This document shows positions 8,804 through 16,917 of a DNA stretch of 64,000 bases, one piece after another. Every line of letters begins with the position of its first letter. The stretch's first letter is position 1. The notes below the pieces were generated by a model. The model ran no database searches and had not been told where the DNA came from. It was given only the letters and a program-made list of their open reading frames with translations. Origin of the DNA: Phycisphaerales bacterium (GTDB taxonomy: Bacteria > Planctomycetota > Phycisphaerae > Phycisphaerales > SM1A02); contig JABABM010000009.1 of assembly GCA_014238205.1 (NCBI GenBank), positions 1 through 64,000 on the forward strand, read 5' to 3'. Both the position numbers and the translations under genes were made by a program.

Positions 8804-11800
8804 TCCACCTGGTCCTCTGCATGGCGATAGGCACTCCACCCCTCGTGGGTTCGGCCTTGCCCTACCCACCCGAAACACCGACCTGGGAGCGGTATGCATC
8901 CTGGGGCGTCGGTGATGATCATGTCGAGGGAACAACCGTTCTCAGAGAGTTGCCCGGTCGCATTGACGGACGAATACGAATGGTGACGTCGCCTGTGGAA
9001 GCACTGGTCCTCGATGGACGAAGCGTGAAGGTGCATCTGGGCGATGATCCCGCTGCACTGCTTCCTGCCGGCAACTTCTCCGTCGAGGCCTGGGTCGTCA
9101 TTGATCGTGCCCAGCAATGGGGGGGGATCGTGTCGGCTCTCCAGGACAACGGGGCCTCGGAACAGGGTTGGCTGCTTGGCTTCCGTGACGATCGGCCCTG
9201 CTTTGCGCTGGCGTCGAAGGGGGCAGACGATGGTGATGGCAAGATGACCTATCTCGTCTCGGATCGACCCTTTGAACCGGGAACACTCCATCATCTGCTT
9301 GGGACCTGGGATGGGAGCACGATGCGGCTCTACATGGATGGCCAACTCGTCGGCACGTCCGAGGAACAGTCCGGTGAAGTGCTGTACCCGGCACGCGCGC
9401 CCGTGACGCTCGGCTCCTACGAGGACGACAACGAGCATTACCCCATGGCAGGCCTGCTTGGTCGTATCGGGATCTGGGACCGTGCGCTCGGGACCGAGGA
9501 AGTCGCCTGGTGGCATACCCAGAGCGGTCCCGCTCCGATCACACAGGCACCCCTGAAACCAGTTGCCAGTTATGACTCGGCCTACCTCATTCCCGATGGC
9601 CTCGACGAAGAGGGCAAACCGTTTCGGCCCGACCCGAGAAGGCCGATACCACTGGAGGGGACATCTCCAAGTTCAATCGGCCCATCGTTCCGTGTCGTCG
9701 AGCCTGGATTGATGAACATGCCCGAGGAACGCTTCTCGATCGAAGCACTGCTCTCGCTGGACCGTGTACTTCCCGAGGGAGGGGTTGTTTCATGGGCCGA
9801 CGAGGATGGGCGGGGATGGGTGCTGGGCCAACGTGAGGGTCACCTGGGATTCGGCCTTGCCAGCGAGGATGGCCAGAGGCATTGGGTCACTGCGCCGCAA
9901 CCCTTCATACCGGGGCAGTGGTATCACGTTACGGCGACGTTTGATGGGTCATCCACGCGTCTTCATGTCGATGGCGAACCTGTTGCCATGTCCCGCGAGG
10001 TCATCGGTTCGGTACAACCCTCCGAGGGCACCCCGTTGTCATTCGGTGCTCGATATCGGGATGATGCCGAGGGCGCGGAGCACGGTGGAGTCTTCTTCGC
10101 GACGCTCCACAACCGGAACATGTCCACATCCGAGATCAAGGAGGCAGCTGTCGCTGCTGCGAAGCGAGTTCCACCATCGCTTCAACTGCGCATGAGCCCG
10201 GCCATGAAACCGCTCGGGAAAGGTCGTTGGTTGATGACCTGGGAAACCAGCACTTCGGGGCCGTCTGCAGTCGAGTGGGGAACAGTCTTTCCACTTTCAA
10301 ATCGTGTCGACTCCAAGGGCATCGGGACACGACACGAAGCCATTCTTGATGATGTACCGAGGGATCGACTGGTTCGATTCCAGGTTCTTGGATTGGTCGA
10401 TGATCCGCGACCGGTGACCATGATCCAGCCACAGGTCCGCCCTGGGCTCACGCCACCACCACCTGTACCCAGTGGACCCACGACAGTCGAGGCTCGCTCG
10501 CCCCAGATGTCATTTGACACCGCCTTCGACTACTCCGATCAGGGGAAGGGGTACATCCTTGTCTGGGGACTGGAGGATGGGAAACGGGCGAGTGCTCTTG
10601 CCAGGCGATACGACATGCAGGTCATTGCGATCGACGAGGATCCTGCGAAGGTCCGGATTGCCCGGGAAGCCGCTGAAGCAGCCGGGTTGTATGGAGATCG
10701 GGTCCGAGTTCATCAGTTTTCCGGTGAGACACTTCCCTATGCCCCGTACCTCTTCGACTACGTGACGACGGAGCGACCAGTCGACGGCACGGCATTCACT
10801 GACAGGCAGAACCAGGAACTCTGGCGTGTGCTGCGGCCTGCCGGGGGCGTGCTTGATGTCGACAAGGACCTTCTTGGAACGTACAAGTCTCCTCCCGTGA
10901 GACGAGGCAGCAGCGAGGCCATTGTCGATCGACATCGCAGTGGACGGCGCATCTACAGGCGTGCGCCCTTGAAGGAAACCGGAACATGGACGCACCAGTA
11001 TGGCGATGCCGCCAACACGGCCTGCAGCCAGGATGACCTGGTGAGGGGTGACATGGGCGTACTCTGGTGGGGACGGCCAGGCCCACGGCCCATGATGGAC
11101 CGGGGCGCTCGGACACCCGCGCCCCTTATGGCAGGCCACCGGATGTTCATCCAGGCCAACAGGCAGCTCATTGCCGTCAATGCATACAACGGGGCGATTC
11201 TCTGGAGCCTCCAGGTTCCAGGGCTTCGCAGGGTCAACGTGCCTCGAGACTGCAGCAACATGGTCGCAAGTCTCGACGACAAGCTCTATGTCGCAATCGA
11301 TGACAGGCTCTGGGTGATCGATGCGGAAACGGGGGAACGAGTGGCCATGGTGGATGTTCCCGTGCAGGTCGATGCTCCCCTTGACTGGGGCTTCATTTCG
11401 CGGATGGATGGACACGTGCTCGGTACCGGGGTCCGCCCGGGGTCGACCTACACCGGTGCCGAGGGAGAATGGTATGACGGCGGAGGCGAGGAATCCTGGC
11501 GGGTGACCAGCGATGTCCTCTTCAGTCTTGATTCTGCAGATCACGACCTGCAATGGTCACATGTGCCACGAGGCAGGTTGCTGAACTCGACGATCACCGT
11601 CGACGAGGGCAATGTGTATTACATCGAGGCACGTTCTGGATCGGCCAATGGGGCGGTATCGGGCCGGATTGGCCAGGCGTCGCTGCGTGAGCAGTACCTT
11701 GTCGCGGTTGATCTTGAAACAGGCCGTCGATCCTGGGAGACACCCATCGAAGTCGATCACTTCGATCGCATGACGTATCTCCTGAAGAGCAATGGTGCGC

Positions 11801-12279
11801 TGGTGGTTGTCGGTACTTCCGACAAGTTCCATGTGCTCGTATTCAATGCCGATGACGGATCACTTCGTTGGCAGCAGGACCATTCCTGGGATCGTGATCA
11901 TCATGGCGGCCCGCTTCAGCACCCGGTCATCTTCGGCAACGAGGTCTTCGTTGAACGCCTTGCCTACGATCTGGAGAACGGGGACATCACCCGGGAAGGT
12001 ATTCCACAGGGTCGGGGCTGTGGAACGAAGACAGCTTCCAGTCATCTCGTCCTGTTCCGGCATTACTTCCATTCCTTCTGGGATCCAGGATCAGATTCCT
12101 GGACCGAGTGGACAGGTACTCGTGGAGGCTGCTGGCTGGGGATGCTCCCGGTCGGGGGGATCGTGCTGGCTCCCGAGTCCAGCAGCGGATGCTCCTGCAC
12201 CCATGCCATCCAGACATCGATGGCTTTCGTGCCGCGTCGATCTGATCCCACCTTCAGTCGCATCGAGGGAGATGACTGA
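8800..12279 (+). CDS. Exported multidomain protein: LamG-LamG-methyltransferase fold-beta-propeller
   Basis: A 1159-residue protein with a short signal peptide. Two concanavalin-like LamG domains lie at about residues 85-240 and 310-455 (FSVEAWVVIDRA...WDGSTMRLYMDGQLVG; FSIEALLSLDRV...FDGSSTRLHVDGEPVA). A fibronectin-III-like segment follows (about 460-540). A Rossmann methyltransferase-like region is at about 580-690 (VWGLEDGKRASALARRY, MQVIAIDEDPAKVRIAREAA, LWRVLRPAGGVLDVD). A C-terminal PQQ-type propeller spans about 727-1159 (LIAVNAYNGAILWSLQV). A methyltransferase fold in an exported protein is odd because SAM is not expected in the periplasm; it may bind another ligand. Start ATG overlaps the previous stop, and the next gene follows after three bases. 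Confidence 0.8.
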   Translation: MIHLVLCMAIGTPPLVGSALPYPPETPTWERYASWGVGDDHVEGTTVLRELPGRIDGRIRMVTSPVEALVLDGRSVKVHLGDDPAALLPAGNFSVEAWVVIDRAQQWGGIVSALQDNGASEQGWLLGFRDDRPCFALASKGADDGDGKMTYLVSDRPFEPGTLHHLLGTWDGSTMRLYMDGQLVGTSEEQSGEVLYPARAPVTLGSYEDDNEHYPMAGLLGRIGIWDRALGTEEVAWWHTQSGPAPITQAPLKPVASYDSAYLIPDGLDEEGKPFRPDPRRPIPLEGTSPSSIGPSFRVVEPGLMNMPEERFSIEALLSLDRVLPEGGVVSWADEDGRGWVLGQREGHLGFGLASEDGQRHWVTAPQPFIPGQWYHVTATFDGSSTRLHVDGEPVAMSREVIGSVQPSEGTPLSFGARYRDDAEGAEHGGVFFATLHNRNMSTSEIKEAAVAAAKRVPPSLQLRMSPAMKPLGKGRWLMTWETSTSGPSAVEWGTVFPLSNRVDSKGIGTRHEAILDDVPRDRLVRFQVLGLVDDPRPVTMIQPQVRPGLTPPPPVPSGPTTVEARSPQMSFDTAFDYSDQGKGYILVWGLEDGKRASALARRYDMQVIAIDEDPAKVRIAREAAEAAGLYGDRVRVHQFSGETLPYAPYLFDYVTTERPVDGTAFTDRQNQELWRVLRPAGGVLDVDKDLLGTYKSPPVRRGSSEAIVDRHRSGRRIYRRAPLKETGTWTHQYGDAANTACSQDDLVRGDMGVLWWGRPGPRPMMDRGARTPAPLMAGHRMFIQANRQLIAVNAYNGAILWSLQVPGLRRVNVPRDCSNMVASLDDKLYVAIDDRLWVIDAETGERVAMVDVPVQVDAPLDWGFISRMDGHVLGTGVRPGSTYTGAEGEWYDGGGEESWRVTSDVLFSLDSADHDLQWSHVPRGRLLNSTITVDEGNVYYIEARSGSANGAVSGRIGQASLREQYLVAVDLETGRRSWETPIEVDHFDRMTYLLKSNGALVVVGTSDKFHVLVFNADDGSLRWQQDHSWDRDHHGGPLQHPVIFGNEVFVERLAYDLENGDITREGIPQGRGCGTKTASSHLVLFRHYFHSFWDPGSDSWTEWTGTRGGCWLGMLPVGGIVLAPESSSGCSCTHAIQTSMAFVPRRSDPTFSRIEGDD

Positions 12280-12282
12280 GCC

Positions 12283-13767
12283 ATGCCGGGTGTCCGATGG
12301 ACCATCATGCTTGCTGTCGCACTCCTGGTACCGATGGGTGTGCATGGTGCATCGACGGATCCGGAGCCGTTGCTTGTCTACTGCGCAGCTGGAATCAAGA
12401 AACCCGTTGTCGAAGTTGCAAGACTCTGGGAGGAGGAGACCGGACAGGAAGTCCAACTGCAGTTTGGTGGTTCCGGAACGCTCCTGAACAACCTGGCACT
12501 GGCCGGGAAGGGAGATCTCTACATCGCGGCGGAGGAATCCTACTTCCAGATGGCACGGGAGCGGGGGCTTGTCAGGGAGGTCATCCCCCTGGCGACACAG
12601 CAATTGGTGATCACCGTTCCCACGGGGAATCCGAAATCAATTGAATCCCTTGAAGATCTCACTGCAGAAGGTGTACGAATCTCGATGCCCAATCCCGAGG
12701 CCGCGGCTGCTGGCAAGGTGGCCAGGTCGGTGCTCAGGTCACATGGACTTTGGGAAGACATCTCCGGGAATACGAAAGTGTTCAAGCCGACCGTCGGGGA
12801 TGTTGCTGTCGATGTCCGCCTTGGCGCAGTCGATGCAGCCATCATCTGGGACAGTACCGCCTCGCAGTTCGAGGGAATCGAGGCCGTGCACGACCCTCGT
12901 CTCGAGCAGAGTACGGAGGTCGTCGGGATCGGGGTGCTCGAATCAACGAAGGATCCTGCACGGGCGATCGGCTTTGCGCGATTCGTCGGCGCTGCCGATC
13001 GTGGGCAGATCAACATGCAGGCGCACGGGTTCGGTCAGGTCGCGGGGGATGACTGGTCCTCAAGGCCGCGATTGGTCCTGTTTGCAGGAGCCATGCTTCA
13101 TCCGGCCATCGAGACCCGGGTCGATGACTTTGCCCGCCGTGAAGGTGTCGACATCGAGCGTGTCTACAACGGGTGCGGCATGCTGGTCAGCCAGATGAAG
13201 GCTGGTTCGAAGCCCGATGCCTACTTCGCCTGCGACCGATCATTTCTCGAACTGGTTTCAGATCGCTTCCAACCAGGCATCGACGTTTCCACGAACCCAC
13301 TGGTCATACTCGTTCCAGCGGAAAATCCCAGGAACATCCAGTTACTTTCCGACCTGGTGCAGCCAGGAACCCGCGTGGGCATTGCGCATCCGGAGCAATC
13401 GGCACTCGGAGCCCTGACACGGAAGATCCTGCTCCAGGAGGAACTGCATGGATCGCTCGAGGCTTCGGGGAACATCAGGGTTGTCTCACCTACGGGCGAG
13501 TACCTCGTCAACCAGTTGCGTGTTGGAGGACTTGATGCCGTCGTCGTCTACGGAAGCAATGCCAATGCGTCTGCTGCAACTCGCCAGACCTGCGTGAGCA
13601 TTTCACTGGATCTCCCGGGGTCGATTGCCCACCAACCCTGGGCAGTCAGCCGGGATTCCAACCATGCCCTGACCATGAACCGCCTGTACGAGGCCCTTTC
13701 AAGTGATGAATCGGCGGATCATTTCCGATCGCTTGGATTCGGTTGGGTGACATCGACCGGGCAATGA
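12283..13767 (+). CDS. Two-domain ModA-type periplasmic binding protein
   Basis: A 494-residue exported protein (signal peptide IMLAVALLVPMGVHGA) built of two consecutive periplasmic-binding-protein domains of the molybdate/tungstate ModA class. The first (about residues 25-250) begins LLVYCAAGIKKPVVEVA with GGSGTLLNNLALAGKGDLYI. The second (about 262-490) begins LVLFAGAMLHPAIETRVDDF with NGCGMLVSQMKAGSKPDAYF. Each has the later ModA landmark (VRLGAVDAAIIWDS; LRVGGLDAVVVYGSN). ModA is normally a single domain of about 250 residues, so this is a fusion or duplication. It is followed directly by modB and modC genes and should deliver an oxyanion to them. The usual ligand Ser after AA is Gly or Met here, so the substrate may differ from molybdate. 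Confidence 0.85.
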   Translation: MPGVRWTIMLAVALLVPMGVHGASTDPEPLLVYCAAGIKKPVVEVARLWEEETGQEVQLQFGGSGTLLNNLALAGKGDLYIAAEESYFQMARERGLVREVIPLATQQLVITVPTGNPKSIESLEDLTAEGVRISMPNPEAAAAGKVARSVLRSHGLWEDISGNTKVFKPTVGDVAVDVRLGAVDAAIIWDSTASQFEGIEAVHDPRLEQSTEVVGIGVLESTKDPARAIGFARFVGAADRGQINMQAHGFGQVAGDDWSSRPRLVLFAGAMLHPAIETRVDDFARREGVDIERVYNGCGMLVSQMKAGSKPDAYFACDRSFLELVSDRFQPGIDVSTNPLVILVPAENPRNIQLLSDLVQPGTRVGIAHPEQSALGALTRKILLQEELHGSLEASGNIRVVSPTGEYLVNQLRVGGLDAVVVYGSNANASAATRQTCVSISLDLPGSIAHQPWAVSRDSNHALTMNRLYEALSSDESADHFRSLGFGWVTSTGQ

Positions 13768-14687
13768 GCGGACAGAACAAAGTCATCCTGGAACGCCTTG
13801 GAAGGCCTCATCGGTCCAAGCCCGACATGCCCTTCCACGCCCTCTTCATCGGCTTGACGGGGTTCTTCATCCTGTTGATCGTCGGACTGCTCGCCGCCAA
13901 CGCATCCTTTACAAGTCTCGATGACATCAGGACGGCGCTGGCGGATGATGCGATCTTCGCCTCAGTACGCCTGAGCCTCGTGACCTGCACTATTACGGCA
14001 TTTCTCTCGCTGCTCTTTGCGATTCCTGCTGGGTATGTCCTTGCGAGGTATCGATTCCCTGGTCGATCAATCGTCGACGCGATCGTCGATATTCCCATCG
14101 TTCTACCACCGCTTGTCGTCGGAATCAGTCTCCTGATCCTCTTCAACCAGACTGGCCCTGGGCGGGCGATCGAAGACTGGTTCGTCTCGTTCGTCGCCTG
14201 GTGCAACAGTACCGTCCCCTGGCTCATGGACCTGCTCGGATTGTCGAGGATCCGGGGAATCACCTACGACGTTCCAGCTGTCATCCTCGGTCAGTTCATG
14301 GTCGCTTCAGCCTTCGCGGTCCGGACGATGCGTGTCACCTTTGACCAGATCGATCCACGACGGGAGCAGGTGGCTCTTACGCTTGGCTGCAGTCGTGGGC
14401 AAGCCGTACGACGGGTGGTGCTTCCCGAGGCTCGGCGCGGAATGGTTGCCGCAGCCACCCTTGCCTGGTCCAGGGCCATCGGCGAGTTCGGCCCCATTCT
14501 CGTCTTTGCCGGGGCGACGAGGATGAAGACAGAGGTCCTGCCGACGACGATCTTCCTGGAACTGAGTGTCGGGAACATCGAGGCCGCGGTTGCCGTTTCC
14601 CTGGTGATGGTTGCCATTGCCCTGGCAATCCTCATCCTGGCGCGTTCGCTTGGACTCTGGACAGGACGGGATCACGAACTTCAATGA
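13764..14687 (+). CDS. modB: Molybdate/tungstate-type ABC permease (ModB-like)
   Basis: A 307-residue inner-membrane permease of the ModB/CysT class with about six hydrophobic helices. The cytoplasmic EAA coupling loop is clear: QVALTLGCSRGQAVRRVVLP ending in SRAIGEFGPILVFAG. The ATG overlaps the stop of the binding-protein gene (ATGA), and the stop overlaps the ATPase start. It is somewhat longer than E. coli ModB owing to an N-terminal extension and a loop around residues 130-160. The oxyanion specificity (molybdate, tungstate, sulfate) cannot be settled from sequence alone. Confidence 0.87.
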   Translation: MSGQNKVILERLGRPHRSKPDMPFHALFIGLTGFFILLIVGLLAANASFTSLDDIRTALADDAIFASVRLSLVTCTITAFLSLLFAIPAGYVLARYRFPGRSIVDAIVDIPIVLPPLVVGISLLILFNQTGPGRAIEDWFVSFVAWCNSTVPWLMDLLGLSRIRGITYDVPAVILGQFMVASAFAVRTMRVTFDQIDPRREQVALTLGCSRGQAVRRVVLPEARRGMVAAATLAWSRAIGEFGPILVFAGATRMKTEVLPTTIFLELSVGNIEAAVAVSLVMVAIALAILILARSLGLWTGRDHELQ

Positions 14688-15337
14688 TTGAACTTGATGC
14701 CATTTCGATTCGTGCCGGCTCCTTCCACCTTGACGGGGTGTCACTGAAGGTGTCGAAAGGTGGATACACCGCATTGATGGGGCGAACAGGTTCAGGCAAG
14801 ACCACACTGCTCGAAGCAATCTGCGGGCTTCGTGGCGTCGAGTCGGGAACGATCCGGATTGCAGGGCAGGATGTCACGCACGCCAGGCCCTCCCAGCGGG
14901 GCATCGGGTACGTACCGCAGGACCTGGCCCTCTTTCCGACGATGACCGTGGCCAGGCAGTTGGCCCTTCCCTTGTCGATTCGACGCCTCGACAAGCGATT
15001 CATCTCTGAACGGGTCGACAACATCGCTTCGATGCTCGGGATCGGAGACCTGCTCAACAGGCGACCTTCAGGACTCAGCGGAGGTGAGTTGCAGCGTGTT
15101 GCATTGGGGAGGGCACTCTCCTTTGCACCATCGGTCCTCTGCCTTGATGAGCCGTTGAGCGCTTTGGACGATGAAACGCGAGAGGAGATCTGCGGCGTGA
15201 TCAAGCGTGTCCAGGAGGAGGTGGAGGTGACCGTGCTGCATGTAACGCACAGTCTCAAGGACGCGGAAATGCTGGCAGACGCTACCCTGACCATTCGGGA
15301 GGGAACGATTGTTCCTCTCCAGGAGGAAACGGCGTGA
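14684..15337 (+). CDS. ModC-like ABC transporter ATPase lacking a regulatory domain
   Basis: A 217-residue ABC ATPase with Walker A GRTGSGKTTLLE, Q-loop PQDLALFPTMTV, signature LSGGELQRVALGRAL, Walker B VLCLDEPLSALD and the switch histidine in HVTHS. It resembles the nucleotide-binding half of ModC/WtpC but lacks the C-terminal TOBE/Mop domain that senses molybdate in long ModC proteins. Import here is therefore probably not trans-inhibited by that route. ATG overlaps the permease stop; the following MoaD-like gene starts inside its own stop codon. Confidence 0.88.
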   Translation: MIELDAISIRAGSFHLDGVSLKVSKGGYTALMGRTGSGKTTLLEAICGLRGVESGTIRIAGQDVTHARPSQRGIGYVPQDLALFPTMTVARQLALPLSIRRLDKRFISERVDNIASMLGIGDLLNRRPSGLSGGELQRVALGRALSFAPSVLCLDEPLSALDDETREEICGVIKRVQEEVEVTVLHVTHSLKDAEMLADATLTIREGTIVPLQEETA

Positions 15338-15606
15338 AGGTCACTCTCGAGTATTTCGGCATGCTTCGCGAAGCTGCCGGGTTGAACCAGGAGGACCTGG
15401 AACTTCCGGAGGGAGCGGATGCCCAGTCGCTCGTTCAGTTCGCAGCAGAGCGGCATGGAGAACCGCTTCGAAGCCTGCTGTTGAGTGCCCAGGAAGTACC
15501 CCATCCATGGTTGTTGATTGCAATTGATGACGTCGTTGAATCACACCAGGTCGAACTGGCCCAGGGATCCCATGTCCTGCTGTCCTCACCGATTTCCGGA
15601 GGCTGA
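15334..15606 (+). CDS. MoaD/ThiS-family sulfur-carrier protein
   Basis: A 90-residue beta-grasp protein ending in the diagnostic SPISGG. The C-terminal Gly-Gly is the site adenylated by a MoeB/ThiF enzyme and converted to thiocarboxylate for molybdopterin or thiamine synthesis. The N-terminus MKVTLEYFGMLREAAGLNQE is typical of MoaD (molybdopterin synthase small subunit). GTG start overlapping the ATPase stop. Next to a Mod-type transporter and a MoeB-like gene, molybdenum or tungsten cofactor assembly is the best inference; no MoaE partner is present in the window. Confidence 0.85.
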   Translation: MKVTLEYFGMLREAAGLNQEDLELPEGADAQSLVQFAAERHGEPLRSLLLSAQEVPHPWLLIAIDDVVESHQVELAQGSHVLLSSPISGG

Positions 15607-15608
15607 GC

Positions 15609-16331
15609 ATGTGTCCAGGTGAACTTACGGATGGTGATCGAGCCAGGTACCAGTGGCAACTGGGGGTTTCCGGTTTCGGAGAAGAAGGACAGGCTCGTCT
15701 CAAGGCCGCCTCGGTACTTGTCTCCAGGGTGGGGGGGCTGGGCTCGCCCGTCGCCTATGAACTTGCTGCGGCTGGAATCGGGAGACTGGTTCTTGCCCAT
15801 GCAGGAAACCTCAGGGCCGATGACCTGAATCGGCAACTCCTCATGACCGATGACTGGATCGGCAAACCTCGTGTCCAGTGCGCAGCTCGCCGAATTCGAG
15901 AGCTCAACCCGGACCTGGAGGTCGTAGCCATCGATGCGAACATCTCTGATGCGAATGCCGCTGAACTGGTGGGAGAGGTCGACCTGGTCGTCGATTGCGC
16001 GCCACTCTTCGAGGAACGGTACGCGATGAACGAAGCCGCATTCGCGAAGGGAATACCGATCGTCGAATGCGCCATGTACGACCTTGATCTCACGATCACC
16101 TCCCAGCAACAAGGGCGGACACGATCATTGCGGGAGCTTGTTCCTCAGCCACCGGTGCACTGGAAACGGGAGTTCCCCGTGTTCGGCGCAGTCTCCGGAA
16201 CGGTGGGGTGTCTTGGCGCGATGGAGGCGATCAAGATCCTCGCGGGGTTCGGCGAACCCTTGTGGAACCGCATGTTGATGATGGATCTTCGAACCATGTC
16301 GACGCGGCTGGTGACCCTGCCCACGCCTTGA
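15609..16331 (+). CDS. Degenerate MoeB/ThiF (E1-like) protein
   Basis: A 240-residue homologue of MoeB/ThiF, which adenylate the C-terminal glycine of MoaD/ThiS. The overall fold is evident from VGGLGSPVAYELAAAGIG, LNRQLLMTDDWIGKPRV, VVDCAPLFEERYAMNEA and GCLGAMEAIKILAGFG. Several functional positions differ from E. coli MoeB. The first Gly of the nucleotide loop is Arg. The DxDxxxLSNLQRQ acidic pair is replaced by AHAGNLRADDLNRQ. The essential Asp of DCTDN is Pro in DCAPL. Both zinc-binding CxxC pairs are missing. The NRQ arginine is retained. It may bind the sulfur carrier without normal adenylation. Two bases separate it from the MoaD-like gene. Confidence 0.82.
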   Translation: MCPGELTDGDRARYQWQLGVSGFGEEGQARLKAASVLVSRVGGLGSPVAYELAAAGIGRLVLAHAGNLRADDLNRQLLMTDDWIGKPRVQCAARRIRELNPDLEVVAIDANISDANAAELVGEVDLVVDCAPLFEERYAMNEAAFAKGIPIVECAMYDLDLTITSQQQGRTRSLRELVPQPPVHWKREFPVFGAVSGTVGCLGAMEAIKILAGFGEPLWNRMLMMDLRTMSTRLVTLPTP

Positions 16332-16335
16332 GGGT

Positions 16336-16896
16336 TCAGGCCTTCTGCATGGCCTCGTAGCGATCGATGCTCTCGGTGATGATCTTGTGTGCCACCACGC
16401 GATCCTGCCAGCCATAGGTATCTGCGTGCTTGCCTTCAAGGTCCTTGTAGATGTGGAAGAAGTAATCCACCTCGGTCAGCACATGCTTTGCCAGGTGCTG
16501 CAGTCCCTGCATCTCGCTTCGCCTGGGATCGGTCGTTGGAACGGCGAGGATCTTGTGATCGGGCCCCTTCTCATCCTGCATCTCAAGTACCCCCAGCGGC
16601 CTGACTTCGAGGACGGCCCCGGTGAAGGAGTAGCCATCGAGCAGGACCAGGACGTCCAGGGGATCATTGTCCAGGGCATGGGTTCCGGGGATGAATCCGT
16701 AGGCACCCGGGTAGTGGACCGGGCTGTAGAGCGTCCGATCAAGCTTGAAGACATTGAGATCCTTGTCGTACTCGTACTTGTTGCTCGAGCCTGATGGAAT
16801 CTCGATGACGGCATAGAGCGTCGAGGGAGGGTCGGTCCCGGCAGGAATGTCGGTCAGGTAATTCGGCACGGGTCCATGGTAACGGACCAGGTCCAA
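16336..16896 (-). CDS. ppa: Inorganic pyrophosphatase, family I
   Basis: A 186-residue soluble pyrophosphatase that hydrolyses PPi to two phosphates and drives biosynthetic reactions forward. Family I hallmarks are visible: VIEIPSGSSNKYEYDKD, YPGAYGFIPGTHALDNDPLDVLVL (the DxDPxD-type metal site) and HKILAVPTTDPR with a later DYFFHIYKDLEGK. The start shown is TTG with no obvious ribosome binding site; GTG at 16869 is an alternative that shortens the N-terminus by nine residues. It is convergent with the MoeB-like gene (five-base gap) and follows threonine aldolase on the same strand. Confidence 0.93.
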   Translation of the reverse strand: MDLVRYHGPVPNYLTDIPAGTDPPSTLYAVIEIPSGSSNKYEYDKDLNVFKLDRTLYSPVHYPGAYGFIPGTHALDNDPLDVLVLLDGYSFTGAVLEVRPLGVLEMQDEKGPDHKILAVPTTDPRRSEMQGLQHLAKHVLTEVDYFFHIYKDLEGKHADTYGWQDRVVAHKIITESIDRYEAMQKA

Positions 16897-16917
16897 GAGC
16901 AGGTGAAGGAGGGCTGT

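Noticed and set aside
10510-11553. Long minus-strand open frame (347 codons) opposite the LamG-propeller gene
   Set aside because: It lies entirely within a well-supported gene, lacks recognisable domains and is the kind of antisense frame expected from GC-rich codon bias.
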